A stretch of DNA of 42,422 bases from Mucilaginibacter saanensis (GCF_014200575.1 NZ_JACHBZ010000027.1:1-42422), one strand, 5' to 3'; positions 33,333 through 42,343 are shown, counted from the first letter of the stretch. Translations and numbers: made by a program. Notes: a model not told the origin generated them from the sequence alone.

Positions 33333-34256
33333 TTGAAAAATAACATTCTTATTGTTGATGATATTCATCCCATATTTATGGAAATGGCAGGAGCCAAGGG
33401 GTATCATTGCGATTACAAACCGCTTATAAAAGCCGACGAAGCCATGCAAATAATTGGCGACTACGCCGGTTTGGTTATCCGATCAAAATTTAAAGTTGAT
33501 AAAAAGGTGCTTGATGCCGGTGTCAACCTGCGCTTTGTAGCTCGTGCCGGTGCCGGTATGGATAATATTGACGAAGCTTACGCTGCTGAAAAGGGGATAG
33601 ATCTGATTAACGCACCCGAGGGCAACTCAGATGCCGTTGGCGAACACGCCGTTGGCCTGTTGCTATCGCTGATGAACAATTTAAACCCCGGTGACGCCGA
33701 AATACGCAATGGCAGCTGGCTGCGCGAAGCTAACCGTGGTTACGAACTTAAAGGTAAAACAGTAGGGATTATTGGCTACGGCCACATGGGGCACAGCTTT
33801 GCCCGCAAGCTCTCGGGCTTTCAGGTTGATGTAATTGCCTATGATAAATATAAAACAGGCTTTAGCGACAGGTATGCCCGCGAGGTGAGTATGGAGGATA
33901 TTGTGAAACACAGCGATGTGCTGAGCCTGCATATACCGCTAACTCCCGAAACCAGCGGACTGGTGGATGATGAGTACCTGTTTCATTTTAAAAAGCCTAT
34001 ATTTTTAATCAATACAGCCCGCGGTAAGGCTGTTAAAACCCAGGCTGTACTTAATGCCATCAAAGCGGGTAAAATTTTAGGCGCAGGTTTAGATGTGCTG
34101 GAGATTGAAAAATTCCCGGCCCTTGCAGAGCAGGCTTGGTTTAATGAACTACGCCAGAGCGGTAAGGTGATATTAAGTCCGCATGTTGCCGGCTGGACAT
34201 TTGACTCCTACCGTAAACTAAGTGAAGTAATGGCGGAGAAACTGATTCGGTTGTAA
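33333..34256 (+). CDS. D-isomer 2-hydroxyacid dehydrogenase, TTG start
   Basis: The 307-residue protein starts at a TTG (33333); the nearby ATG at 33326 is out of frame and stops after five codons. It has the two-domain fold of phosphoglycerate/2-hydroxyacid dehydrogenases: FVARAGAGMDNIDEAYAAEK, the Rossmann motif GKTVGIIGYGHMGHSFARKL (about 144-163), NTARGKAVKTQAVL with the substrate Arg, and LSPHVAGWTFDS with the catalytic His. It lacks an ACT domain. It may act as the 3-phosphoglycerate dehydrogenase of serine synthesis, but related substrates cannot be excluded. It stands alone. Confidence 0.9.
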   Translation: MKNNILIVDDIHPIFMEMAGAKGYHCDYKPLIKADEAMQIIGDYAGLVIRSKFKVDKKVLDAGVNLRFVARAGAGMDNIDEAYAAEKGIDLINAPEGNSDAVGEHAVGLLLSLMNNLNPGDAEIRNGSWLREANRGYELKGKTVGIIGYGHMGHSFARKLSGFQVDVIAYDKYKTGFSDRYAREVSMEDIVKHSDVLSLHIPLTPETSGLVDDEYLFHFKKPIFLINTARGKAVKTQAVLNAIKAGKILGAGLDVLEIEKFPALAEQAWFNELRQSGKVILSPHVAGWTFDSYRKLSEVMAEKLIRL

Positions 34257-34359
34257 TGGTGAATGGTTTTGAAAAAGCGATAAGCAAGGTAGTCAAAATT
34301 CCGGTTGAGGCAAAATCAGCAAGATCAACGGAATCAAAAAAAAATGAGCGGGTAAAAAA

Positions 34360-34392
34360 TTTGGATATTAAAATTTAAATCGCTTATCTTCG
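34360..34392 (+). promoter_or_regulatory. Promoter of greA
   Basis: TTTG (34360-34363) and TATCTTCG (34385-34392, one base off TAnnTTTG) are 21 nt apart. Transcription would start near 34399, leaving a leader of about 134 nt before greA. Confidence 0.45.
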
Positions 34393-34405
34393 TTTAATAC
34401 AAAAG

Positions 34406-34447
34406 CAAGACTATGTAGGCATTAGCCCGTGTAGTCTTGTTTGTTTT
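34406..34447 (+). terminator. Terminator-like hairpin in the greA leader
   Basis: CAAGACTA (34406-34413) pairs with TAGTCTTG (34432-34439), with an inner GGC/GCC stem around ATTA, followed by TTTGTTTTT. It lies only a few nucleotides after the predicted start site and about 90 nt before the greA ATG, so it may end a short leader RNA. Confidence 0.55.
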
Positions 34448-34532
34448 TATAGTCATAGCGTCCTTCTTAAAACAAGGGGGGCGGTTTTTTTTGGATGACC
34501 AACAAGGATAAACATTAAATAAATTACGTGTT

Positions 34533-35006
34533 ATGGCAGAGGTATCATACTTTACCAAGGATGGTTTAGAAAAATTAAAAGAGGAATTACAAAGGTTAAA
34601 AACAACCGGACGTTCGGATATATCAAAAGCTATTGCCGAAGCCCGGGATAAAGGTGATTTATCAGAAAATGCAGAATATGATGCAGCAAAAGAAGCACAG
34701 GGTTTGCACGAGGCTAAAATAGCCCAAATGCAGGAAACGCTGGCCAATGCCCGTTTGCTTGATGAATCAAAACTGGATGCATCAAAGGTGCTTGCGCTTT
34801 CTATTGTTAAAATAAAAAATCTGAAGAATGGCGCTACCATGAGCTATCAGTTGGTGGCAGAGAGCGAGGCTGATATGAAATCTGGTAAAATATCAGTGGC
34901 ATCGCCCATTGCCAAAGGCTTATTAGGTAAAAAGGTTGGTGAAACTACAGAGATCACCGTACCTGCCGGCAAAATTGAATTTGAAATACTGGAGATAAGC
35001 CGGTAG
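34533..35006 (+). CDS. greA: Transcription elongation factor GreA
   Basis: This 157-residue protein has the N-terminal coiled coil (about 1-75) with the acidic tip ARDKGDLSENAEYDAAKEAQ, which enters the RNA polymerase secondary channel and triggers transcript cleavage. The C-terminal FKBP-like domain follows (about 80-157, with SPIAKGLLGKKVGETTEI). It rescues backtracked polymerase. The gene has a leader with a terminator-like hairpin and is followed by a HIT gene 111 nt downstream. Confidence 0.97.
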   Translation: MAEVSYFTKDGLEKLKEELQRLKTTGRSDISKAIAEARDKGDLSENAEYDAAKEAQGLHEAKIAQMQETLANARLLDESKLDASKVLALSIVKIKNLKNGATMSYQLVAESEADMKSGKISVASPIAKGLLGKKVGETTEITVPAGKIEFEILEISR

Positions 35007-35117
35007 TTTATGAGTAGGTGGTTGATTAAGTTATACCGGGATAAATAATATACTGAGGTCATCATTTAATCAGCCAGTTTGTTTTAAATAATTTATTGCA
35101 ACCAATCTAAAAACAAA

Positions 35118-35513
35118 ATGACCATCTTTTCGAAAATAATAGCAGGGGAAATTCCCGCGCATGTAGTGGCTGAAAGTAATGAGTTTTTGGCTTTTCTTGA
35201 TATTAGTCCGCTGGCCGAAGGGCATGTGCTGGTAATACCCAAAAAGGAGGTTGATTATATATTTGACCTGGATGATGAAACTTATGCCGGTTTGCAGATT
35301 TTTGCAAAAATTGTAGCCACGGCCATAAAAAAGGCTATCCCCTGCAAGAAGGTTGGTGTGGCAGTAATTGGGTTGGAAGTGCCTCATGCGCACATTCACC
35401 TTATACCGATGAACGAGGTGAACGATCTTAACTTCTCGCGCCCCAAGCTGAGCTTTACTCCCGAAGAACTTAGCGCTACCAAAGATAAAATCAAAGCAGC
35501 GTTTAAGGATTGA
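35118..35513 (+). CDS. HIT family nucleotide hydrolase
   Basis: The 131-residue protein has the histidine-triad motif H90-A-H92-I-H94 in VPHAHIHLIPM and the usual N-terminal FSKIIAGEIPAHVVAES, plus LDISPLAEGHVLVIPKKEVD. HIT/HINT-type proteins hydrolyse AMP-linked or dinucleoside polyphosphate substrates; the exact substrate varies. It follows greA, possibly on one transcript, and is convergent with ruvC across repeat copy D. Confidence 0.93.
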   Translation: MTIFSKIIAGEIPAHVVAESNEFLAFLDISPLAEGHVLVIPKKEVDYIFDLDDETYAGLQIFAKIVATAIKKAIPCKKVGVAVIGLEVPHAHIHLIPMNEVNDLNFSRPKLSFTPEELSATKDKIKAAFKD

Positions 35514-35553
35514 TAAGCAGATTTTAAATGCGCAGATGGCTGTAAAAATGCTT

Positions 35554-35633
35554 TGTCATGCAGGAGGAACGAAGGATCTATTCGTAGAGTAAGTATGGTA
35601 TCTAATAGATGCTTCATTGCATTCAGCATGACA
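35554..35633. repeat. TGTCATnCTGA-family interspersed element, copy D
   Basis: Ends TGTCATGCAGG (35554) and TCAGCATGACA (35623-35633) face each other; inside is ACGAAGGATCTATT. TGCAGAT-like words flank it (near 35517 and 35650). It sits between the convergent HIT and ruvC genes. Confidence 0.65.
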
Positions 35634-35675
35634 GGTAAGGAAAATTAAATATCTGCACGCTTGAAATTCGCACCT

Positions 35676-36260
35676 CTACTTCACAATCCTTTTCGCGTTA
35701 TCTTTTACAAAAGTATCCCAGCCGGAGTATGCCTTTTTGCTGCCCGAGCCTGATTTGCTGCCGGTAGTTATGCGTTGAAAAGAATGACAAACCGCTACGG
35801 CAAGTCCATCAGTAGCATCCAGAAAATCGGGTGTTTCCTTAAAGCTCAGTAAGTTTTGCAGCATAGCGGCAACCTGTTCTTTGGTGGCATTGCCATTGCC
35901 CGTTATGGATTGTTTTATTTTGCGGGGGGCGTATTCTGTAATATCCAGATTGCGCGACAATGCAGCTGCTATGGCAACTCCCTGCGCCCTACCAAGTTTA
36001 AGCATTACCTGTATGTTTTTGCCATAAAACGGCGCTTCAATGGCTAAACAATCGGGGTGGTAATTATCAATGAGGGCTACCGTTTTTTCAAATATGCGCT
36101 GTAGTTTCAGCATGTGATCATCGGCTACGTTCATTTTAACTACGCCCAGGGCAATAAGCTCCATTTTGGGGCCGGTTTCTTTAATGAGGCCGTAGCCCAT
36201 AACTGCAGTACCCGGGTCGATACCTAAAATTATACGTTCTTTGGTGTTTGCTTGCTGCAC
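35676..36260 (-). CDS. ruvC: Crossover junction endodeoxyribonuclease RuvC
   Basis: The 194-residue protein has the RNase H-like RuvC fold: Asp15 in ILGIDPGTAVMGYG, the Glu of CLAIEAPFYGKNIQVMLKLG, the conserved KQSITGNGNATKEQVAAML and the C-terminal acidic pair in FLDATDGLAVAVCH. It resolves Holliday junctions with RuvAB. A short extra tail (about 165-194) rich in Gly/Ser/Lys is present. It follows aat on the same strand after a 74-nt gap. Confidence 0.96.
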   Translation of the reverse strand: MQQANTKERIILGIDPGTAVMGYGLIKETGPKMELIALGVVKMNVADDHMLKLQRIFEKTVALIDNYHPDCLAIEAPFYGKNIQVMLKLGRAQGVAIAAALSRNLDITEYAPRKIKQSITGNGNATKEQVAAMLQNLLSFKETPDFLDATDGLAVAVCHSFQRITTGSKSGSGSKKAYSGWDTFVKDNAKRIVK

Positions 36261-36334
36261 AGCTCAAAGGTAATTATATGGGAGCTAAAAGCTCTTTTTA
36301 ATTTTATGTATAAAAACTAAAGGGAGCCATCGAA

Positions 36335-36982
36335 TCAAACGGAGCTGTTTTTTAAAACGGCCATATATTGGTCCCTGCTGATCATCCGTGCACCCATTGA
36401 TTCCAGATGTTCCGTATGAAGCTGACAATCTACAAGCTGATACAGGCCACTCTGGCACAAATGAATGAGCGCTGTTTTTGATGCATTGCTTACGCGGCTA
36501 AACATGCTTTCGCCGCAGAAAACATGGCCCATCTTCAGGCCATAAATGCCGCCTGCCAATTCCTGGTTGTCCCACACTTCAATAGAGTGCGCGTATCCTG
36601 CTGCATGCAGTTTATTGTAGGCTGCCTTCATATCATCGGTGATCCAGGTGCCATCCTGTCCCTCGCGCGGGGCGGTGGAGCAGGCCGTAATTACCTCATT
36701 GAAACAGGTGTTGGTAGTAACAGTAAACCTGCTGGAGCGCAGCACCTGCCGCATTGATTTAGATATTTTAAGTTCCTGCGGGTATAACACAAACCTTTCA
36801 TGCGGCGAGTACCACAGGATGGGTGAATCGTCACTATACCATGGGAAAATGCCGTTTTGATAGGCCAGCACCAGGCGGCGGACGGACAGGTCGCCACCAA
36901 CAGCCAAAAGCCCGTCTGGTTCTGCCAGATCGGGCTCAGGAAATAATAAATGTTTATCAAGCCTGAATATCATCAGGGGCAA
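36335..36982 (-). CDS. aat: Leucyl/phenylalanyl-tRNA--protein transferase
   Basis: The 215-residue protein matches Aat along its length: FPEPDLAEPDGLLAVGGDLS, AYQNGIFPWYSDDSPILWYS, GTWITDDMKAAYNKLHAAGY, HSIEVWDNQELAGGIYGL, FCGESMFSRVSNASKTALIH and LVDCQLHTEHLESMGA. It adds Leu or Phe from aminoacyl-tRNA to proteins with N-terminal Arg or Lys, marking them for ClpAP/ClpS in the N-end rule. The first ATG (36982) is given; the ATG at 36973 is equally likely. It begins 2 nt after the stop of the DUF3857 gene, so it is probably translationally linked to it. Confidence 0.95.
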   Translation of the reverse strand: MPLMIFRLDKHLLFPEPDLAEPDGLLAVGGDLSVRRLVLAYQNGIFPWYSDDSPILWYSPHERFVLYPQELKISKSMRQVLRSSRFTVTTNTCFNEVITACSTAPREGQDGTWITDDMKAAYNKLHAAGYAHSIEVWDNQELAGGIYGLKMGHVFCGESMFSRVSNASKTALIHLCQSGLYQLVDCQLHTEHLESMGARMISRDQYMAVLKNSSV

Positions 36983-36984
36983 AT

Positions 36985-38928
36985 TTACGCTTTGCGGCGT
37001 ATCACCAGTTTTTTATTTTGTGCTTTGGCAACAGCATCCATATATACCTGCATTTCGGTGTATTTGGCAGCCGGTATTACCTGGTTGGTAAGGTTAAATT
37101 TGGCAGTACTTATTACCTGGTTTTTAGCGGCATTGTACACATACTTTACCTCATAGGTACCATAGCTGAATTTAAGGCTTTGGTCTGTCGGCAGGGCCTC
37201 AACCTCGAAGCCCTGAGGGAGATCAATAGTGGTAACACATGATTTTAAAGTCGGGGTCTTAAAGTAGTAATTGGTTTTTCTTTTATCTTCAGGCGGCAAG
37301 GTAGCATCCCAAAGTATAAATGCCAGCGGACGATAAAATTGCTTATTCCCTGTTGTTATATCACTAAATTTATCATATTCCATATCTATAGTTACTTCTT
37401 TAAAATCGTTATTATCATCGGCCGATTTAAAGTTAAAAACAGATGGCTGCTTAATATGTAGCTCTTTCAATAGAAATTGTTTTTGTTCATCAACTTTGTA
37501 ATTAGGCAATTTGTCAACAAAAAAACTGCGGTACTGACCGCTGCTTGAAATTTTTATTTGTGCTTTAGCCCCGCCATCGGCATCAAGTATTATATGTGCC
37601 TGGCTGTTAAACTGATTGTCTTTCCATGAACTTTTTGGTGTATTTACTAATTTACCTCCTTCATCGGTTATAATTAAAGCGTTGCGATTTTCCGTAAATG
37701 GGCCTAGTTTACCAAATGGCGTAGTGTTGCTGGTGCATTCTAACCATGTAGTGTCATTTTTAAAAGGGATACATAATATGGCGTGGTTAAATGAATTGCG
37801 TGGAAACGAAAGATCAGCAGGTTCTTCATTATTTCCAGCCCTGATAATGGCGTAGTTTGAAGGTATATTAACTGCACTAAGTAAGGCTCTCATGTAGTTT
37901 GATAAGGCTTTACAATCACCATATTTTTTTTGATCAACGAATGTAGCAGGAAATGGTTTATACCCCCCAATACCTAACTGGATGCCTACATAACGCATAC
38001 TTTTTTGCATGTAATTATACAAAAAACGAGCTTTTTCCTTATCGGTTTTTATGGTATCCGTCATTTTTTTGATATCTGCTATACGTTCTGGACTTAATGT
38101 GCAAACATCATCGTTTAATGACTTTATCCATTTGCCAAAAGACTGCCAGCTGGTAAAATCACCCGGATAACCATAGCAATCAAAAGCTGCTAAACCAAAG
38201 GAGATTTTAGATTGTATATTCCAGAACATAACATTTTCTTCCTTTTTTATGGCTTTCATGTTCTTAATGGTCCATGCGTAGGTATCAAGTCCATCCACAT
38301 TGCCTTTTTCGGGTTTAACATAAGTATTACTGCTTTTATATTTGAAACCAAGGGTTGGGCTCACATAAATTTTGCAATATTCATTTTGTACGGCTTGTTC
38401 CATTTTGTCCTGGATATACCAACTGTTCAGGCTTATAAAACTACTTTCGTTTTCCTGATATATGAGCTCAATTGTTACTGGGTAAGCAGCAATTGCATGC
38501 TTTAGGCCCAAATAACGATCATCAGTTACTATGGTTTCATCATCAGAGGCTGAGCCATCATACATATCACCTTTGTGATATTTTTTGATAAGTAAACCAG
38601 CAGCATTATAAATGTTCATCTCTATGTTACTGTATGAGTCGTATTTACGGTTATAATACAATATAAGAGTGGCTTCATTGTCACCTTTTTCATTAAGTAC
38701 AGCTACAATGCTGTGCTCCTTTGTTGTTTGCTTGCCCGGGGCTTTTACTGTAGTTTCACGAGATTCATAACGAATAACCACATTAGCATCCTCCTTTAAC
38801 GAATCTGGAATAGTTGATGCTATATAAAGATCCTTAGGGATGTTCTTATCCTGGCTATAACCCTGGGTGTAAAGCGCACATAAGGCTGCTATGGTAAATA
38901 GCAGCCTGTTATAATTTTTAGTAAACAT
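36985..38928 (-). CDS. DUF3857/transglutaminase-like protein, catalytic residues present
   Basis: The 647-residue protein has a signal peptide (cut after GYSQ), an N-terminal DUF3857 domain (about 50-250), a transglutaminase-like domain (about 290-410) and a C-terminal beta domain. The catalytic triad positions are filled: Cys339 in KKYGDCKALS, His382 in FNHAILCI and Glu397 in WLECTS. Such proteins act in the periplasm, perhaps as cysteine peptidases or crosslinking enzymes, but their role is unknown. It starts 7 nt after the related gene at 38936-40870 and is followed after 2 nt by aat, so all three look like one operon. Confidence 0.88.
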   Translation of the reverse strand: MFTKNYNRLLFTIAALCALYTQGYSQDKNIPKDLYIASTIPDSLKEDANVVIRYESRETTVKAPGKQTTKEHSIVAVLNEKGDNEATLILYYNRKYDSYSNIEMNIYNAAGLLIKKYHKGDMYDGSASDDETIVTDDRYLGLKHAIAAYPVTIELIYQENESSFISLNSWYIQDKMEQAVQNEYCKIYVSPTLGFKYKSSNTYVKPEKGNVDGLDTYAWTIKNMKAIKKEENVMFWNIQSKISFGLAAFDCYGYPGDFTSWQSFGKWIKSLNDDVCTLSPERIADIKKMTDTIKTDKEKARFLYNYMQKSMRYVGIQLGIGGYKPFPATFVDQKKYGDCKALSNYMRALLSAVNIPSNYAIIRAGNNEEPADLSFPRNSFNHAILCIPFKNDTTWLECTSNTTPFGKLGPFTENRNALIITDEGGKLVNTPKSSWKDNQFNSQAHIILDADGGAKAQIKISSSGQYRSFFVDKLPNYKVDEQKQFLLKELHIKQPSVFNFKSADDNNDFKEVTIDMEYDKFSDITTGNKQFYRPLAFILWDATLPPEDKRKTNYYFKTPTLKSCVTTIDLPQGFEVEALPTDQSLKFSYGTYEVKYVYNAAKNQVISTAKFNLTNQVIPAAKYTEMQVYMDAVAKAQNKKLVIRRKA

Positions 38929-38935
38929 AAATTTA

Positions 38936-40870
38936 TCAGGATTTTTTGAGTACCACCTGTTCGTTCAGCATCTCGTACATTTTTTTACAAAATTCATGAA
39001 ACTCAGGGTAGTTCTCTTTAAAGTACATTGATTTCTTGAAGTCAATACTCAGCCTTATTAAAACGGAACCATCCTGCTCGGCAACCACACGTCTGAAAGT
39101 GACACTCTTGTCAGGTATCATCATGCTGATGCTTTGGGGCAAGGCATCAACTTTATATCCTGCGGGCAGTTTAAAAACACCGGTTATAGCGTAATTATCG
39201 CGATAGCCGAAATCTATATCGGTTGTGCGGTTTTCGCTTAAAAACGGATTCTTTTTAAGGTCGGTAAATAAATTCGAGTTAAAATAAATGTAGTTATCAT
39301 CGGCACCGGTAAGGTCAAGATTAAAGTCCATCTTTTGTCTTAGGGGCAGGGTATCCACATCCATGTTCTCAAACGTTACTGATGCTACTTTTAAGTTATT
39401 ATTATCGTCGCGCAAATAGTCGATGTAGTTTTTTTCGCCATCGGTTTTATACTTTTTAACGCGGCTCATGCGGTTATAGCCAAAGCTACTGATATCAGCC
39501 GACCCGTTCATTTTGCCTTCGGGCTTTATTTCGGCATTAATTAAAACTACCTGCCTTACCGGGTCTTTATCCTCTAAAAAAACAAGGTCGTAGGCCTTGT
39601 CCTCCTTGTTAATATAAAGGCCAAAGGAGTTTAAAAAATTATCCGGTATCTGGTTGTAGATGTTATACTTGCCGGTAGCATCAAGTACGTAATATTTATT
39701 GCTGTCAACAGGGATATATGCCACTGCACTATTAAACTGGTAAGAGTTTGGATAGGCTGGATTGATACGGCCATGTTTGCGGGTACTCACCATCATAGGG
39801 TAAGCCTTTAAGCCTGCTTTTTTTAGTAAATGAGTAAGTGCCAGATTTATTTCGGCAGAGTTACCTGCTTTTTTTTCCCATGCCTTTACGGTGCCATCAT
39901 TGGTGTAATGGGCGTAAGATTCGTCCCACTTTAAGGTGTTTTTAACAGTGTTGAATATATAGGCTATTTTTTCGTCATCGGTTTTTAAGGTTTTAGCTTT
40001 AGTAATAATGGCCTCTTCGCCGGTAAGTTTACGGTTTACCTGGCCTCCAAAATCATCGTTATCGTTCATGTCTTCACCAACCTTTGTCCATGTGTCTGAA
40101 AAAGTGTGTGTGAAACCACCCTCAGGCTTTATGCTTAACAGCTGAAACAGTATACGTTCAGAGTTATCATTACGTGCGCCCATAAAGGGTTCGTCATGCA
40201 ATGATGGAATATTTGCCAGCGCCTGGGTATGTACATTTGAGGAATTGGTTTTGTCAACTACATAAGGGTAATGTACATTCACCAGTCTTTTATAATAAAG
40301 TACATCAGGTATATTGGTGTTTAACTCACTATAGCGGGTTGGCAAATTACTTTGAAAATACCAGTCAGGAAAATCGCCGACAGACGCCGAGGTTAAACGA
40401 TATTTAAACTCAAGTATTGAACCTGGTTTAACGTTGGGAAATGAGAAAACCATGGCCGAGCGGTATTTGTCAACTACTTCGGTAAATATTTGTTTTTTAT
40501 CTACCTTAACAATTTCAACAGCATCATTGGCTGAATTGATGGTTTGCGCCTGTAATCCGGTAATATACTCCAGGTGATTTAAGCTGTAATATTCCAGGCG
40601 GATATTGGCTTCCCCCTTCCCATTATCATTAAAAATTTTAATGCGTTTATGTATCTCTGTTACTATATTGTAACTAGGATCAAAATATACATCGGCCTTG
40701 TCAAAAAGAACTTCGGCATTGGCATCTTTTTCAAAATCGCAGGCCGTCATTTCGAGGTCAGCTTTATCAACTTTGCCAAAAGATTGTGCGGTTGGTATTG
40801 GAGCAGATGTTTGCGCCTTTGCGCCTAACACCATCGACCCTAAAAAGAGCAGGGCAAATAATTTATTCAT
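38936..40870 (-). CDS. DUF3857/transglutaminase-like protein with replaced catalytic residues
   Basis: From the ATG at 40870 the 644-residue protein has a clean signal peptide (MNKLFALLFLGSMVLGAKAQ); the frame's earlier ATG adds 13 unlikely residues. It has the same DUF3857 plus transglutaminase-like layout as its neighbour. At the positions of the catalytic Cys and His it has Ser338 (AGNSAEINLAL) and Ser381 (FNSAVAYI), while Asp397 (VLDATG) is kept. It is therefore probably not a thiol enzyme and may bind a substrate or regulate its active neighbour. First gene of the probable operon with the second DUF3857 gene, aat and perhaps ruvC. Confidence 0.87.
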   Translation of the reverse strand: MNKLFALLFLGSMVLGAKAQTSAPIPTAQSFGKVDKADLEMTACDFEKDANAEVLFDKADVYFDPSYNIVTEIHKRIKIFNDNGKGEANIRLEYYSLNHLEYITGLQAQTINSANDAVEIVKVDKKQIFTEVVDKYRSAMVFSFPNVKPGSILEFKYRLTSASVGDFPDWYFQSNLPTRYSELNTNIPDVLYYKRLVNVHYPYVVDKTNSSNVHTQALANIPSLHDEPFMGARNDNSERILFQLLSIKPEGGFTHTFSDTWTKVGEDMNDNDDFGGQVNRKLTGEEAIITKAKTLKTDDEKIAYIFNTVKNTLKWDESYAHYTNDGTVKAWEKKAGNSAEINLALTHLLKKAGLKAYPMMVSTRKHGRINPAYPNSYQFNSAVAYIPVDSNKYYVLDATGKYNIYNQIPDNFLNSFGLYINKEDKAYDLVFLEDKDPVRQVVLINAEIKPEGKMNGSADISSFGYNRMSRVKKYKTDGEKNYIDYLRDDNNNLKVASVTFENMDVDTLPLRQKMDFNLDLTGADDNYIYFNSNLFTDLKKNPFLSENRTTDIDFGYRDNYAITGVFKLPAGYKVDALPQSISMMIPDKSVTFRRVVAEQDGSVLIRLSIDFKKSMYFKENYPEFHEFCKKMYEMLNEQVVLKKS

Positions 40871-41128
40871 GTGATAAGGTTTATTACAGTACGAATGTAA
40901 TATAAGCAATCGATTTTTTAAAATAGTTAAAACAAAATTTTAATTTGATTGTGCGCTGGGGCATTTGCGCGTAACCGAAGCTCTTTTTTAAACATTTAAG
41001 GTGATAACTGTAAATGAGGATATTAATTTATATATTGCTTACTGTAATTTTGGCATTGATAAGCCATGCCGGTAGGTATTTATATGCCATTTAACATTAC
41101 TGGCACTTTGATTGATAACATATAATTA

Positions 41129-42313
41129 ATGAAACAAAAATTTTATGATACTGCTGTGAAGCAGGAAAAAGCTGTTCTGGTTGGCGTGATGACACCGCAC
41201 GTAACTGATGAGCAGGAAAAAGAATATTTAGAGGAACTGGAATTTTTGGTAGCTACTGCCGGTGGCGAAACGATAACAAGCTTTACCCAGAAACTGCAAA
41301 GACCCGACAGGGCAACTTTTGTAGGCTCAGGTAAACTGGAGGATATTAAGGCTTTTGTAATAGAAGAAGAAATTGATATGGTGGTTTTTGACGATGAACT
41401 ATCGCCATCACAACTGCGTAATATTGAGAACGAACTGCAGGTAAAAATACTTGACCGCAATAACCTGATACTGGACATTTTTGCAAACCGAGCACAAACT
41501 GCCCAGGCTAAAACCCAGGTGGAACTGGCTCAGCTGCAATATTTACTGCCCCGCCTAACCCGCTTATGGACGCACCTTGAACGTCAGAAGGGTGGTATCG
41601 GTATGCGCGGACCGGGTGAATCGCAAATTGAAACAGACAGGCGTTTGATCCTGAATAAAATATCGTTGCTTAAAGAAAAGTTAAAGCAGATTGATAAGCA
41701 GAACGAAACACAGCGCAAAAATCGGACTCAGATGGTACGTGCTGCATTGGTAGGATACACCAACGTGGGCAAGTCAACCATCATGAACATGATATCCAAA
41801 TCAGAAGTGTTCGCTGAGAATAAGCTGTTTGCTACACTGGATACTACGGTACGCAAGGTGGTTATTGAAAATGTACCGTTCCTGCTATCAGATACGGTTG
41901 GATTTATCCGTAAGCTGCCCCATCATTTGGTAGAGTGCTTTAAATCAACCCTTGATGAGGTGCGCGAAGCCGATATATTGGTGCACGTAGTAGATATTTC
42001 GCACCCTAATTTTGAAGATCAGATACGTACCGTTAACGAAACCCTGAAGGATATTGGCGCTATTGATAAACGGATGATTACCGTGTTTAACAAGATTGAT
42101 GCCTTTAAACCCGAACAGCACCAGTTAGAGCAACAGGCCGAGCCGCTTACCTTAGCCGATTTTAAGCACAGCTGGATGGCTAAGAACAATAGCCCGGCTA
42201 TATTTATATCGGCTACCAAAAAGGAAAATGTAGATGAGTTCAGGGAGCTGCTGTATGAGGAAGTAAAAGCTATCCATACAGAAAGATATCCGTATGATCA
42301 GTTGTTGTATTGA
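41129..42313 (+). CDS. hflX: Ribosome-associated GTPase HflX
   Basis: The 394-residue protein has the HflX N-terminal domain (about 15-180, with FVGSGKLEDIKAFV, VVFDDELSPSQLRNIE and RLWTHLERQKGGIGMRGPGE, then an arginine/lysine-rich coiled coil) and a GTPase domain: G1 GYTNVGKST, G3 DTVGFIRKLPHHLVECFKST, G4 FNKIDAF and G5 ISATKKENV. HflX binds ribosomes and splits or rescues stalled 70S particles under stress. A possible -7 element TAATTTTG is at 41045-41052. It stands alone, divergent from the DUF3857 pair. Confidence 0.96.
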   Translation: MKQKFYDTAVKQEKAVLVGVMTPHVTDEQEKEYLEELEFLVATAGGETITSFTQKLQRPDRATFVGSGKLEDIKAFVIEEEIDMVVFDDELSPSQLRNIENELQVKILDRNNLILDIFANRAQTAQAKTQVELAQLQYLLPRLTRLWTHLERQKGGIGMRGPGESQIETDRRLILNKISLLKEKLKQIDKQNETQRKNRTQMVRAALVGYTNVGKSTIMNMISKSEVFAENKLFATLDTTVRKVVIENVPFLLSDTVGFIRKLPHHLVECFKSTLDEVREADILVHVVDISHPNFEDQIRTVNETLKDIGAIDKRMITVFNKIDAFKPEQHQLEQQAEPLTLADFKHSWMAKNNSPAIFISATKKENVDEFRELLYEEVKAIHTERYPYDQLLY

Positions 42314-42323
42314 GTTTCTAATC

Positions 42324-42343
42324 GTCATGCCGAAACAAGTTCA
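42324..42343. repeat. TGTCATnCTGA-family element, half copy E
   Basis: GTCATGCCGAAACAAGTTCA begins 11 nt after the hflX stop and is close to the end sequence of copy A. No second end is seen before the window edge, so it is either a half element or one cut by the edge. Confidence 0.5.

Noticed and set aside
36335..36982. Functional link between aat and the tRNA-like RNAs
   Set aside because: Aat uses aminoacyl-tRNA, but the loci are 35 kb apart and nothing in the sequence connects them.
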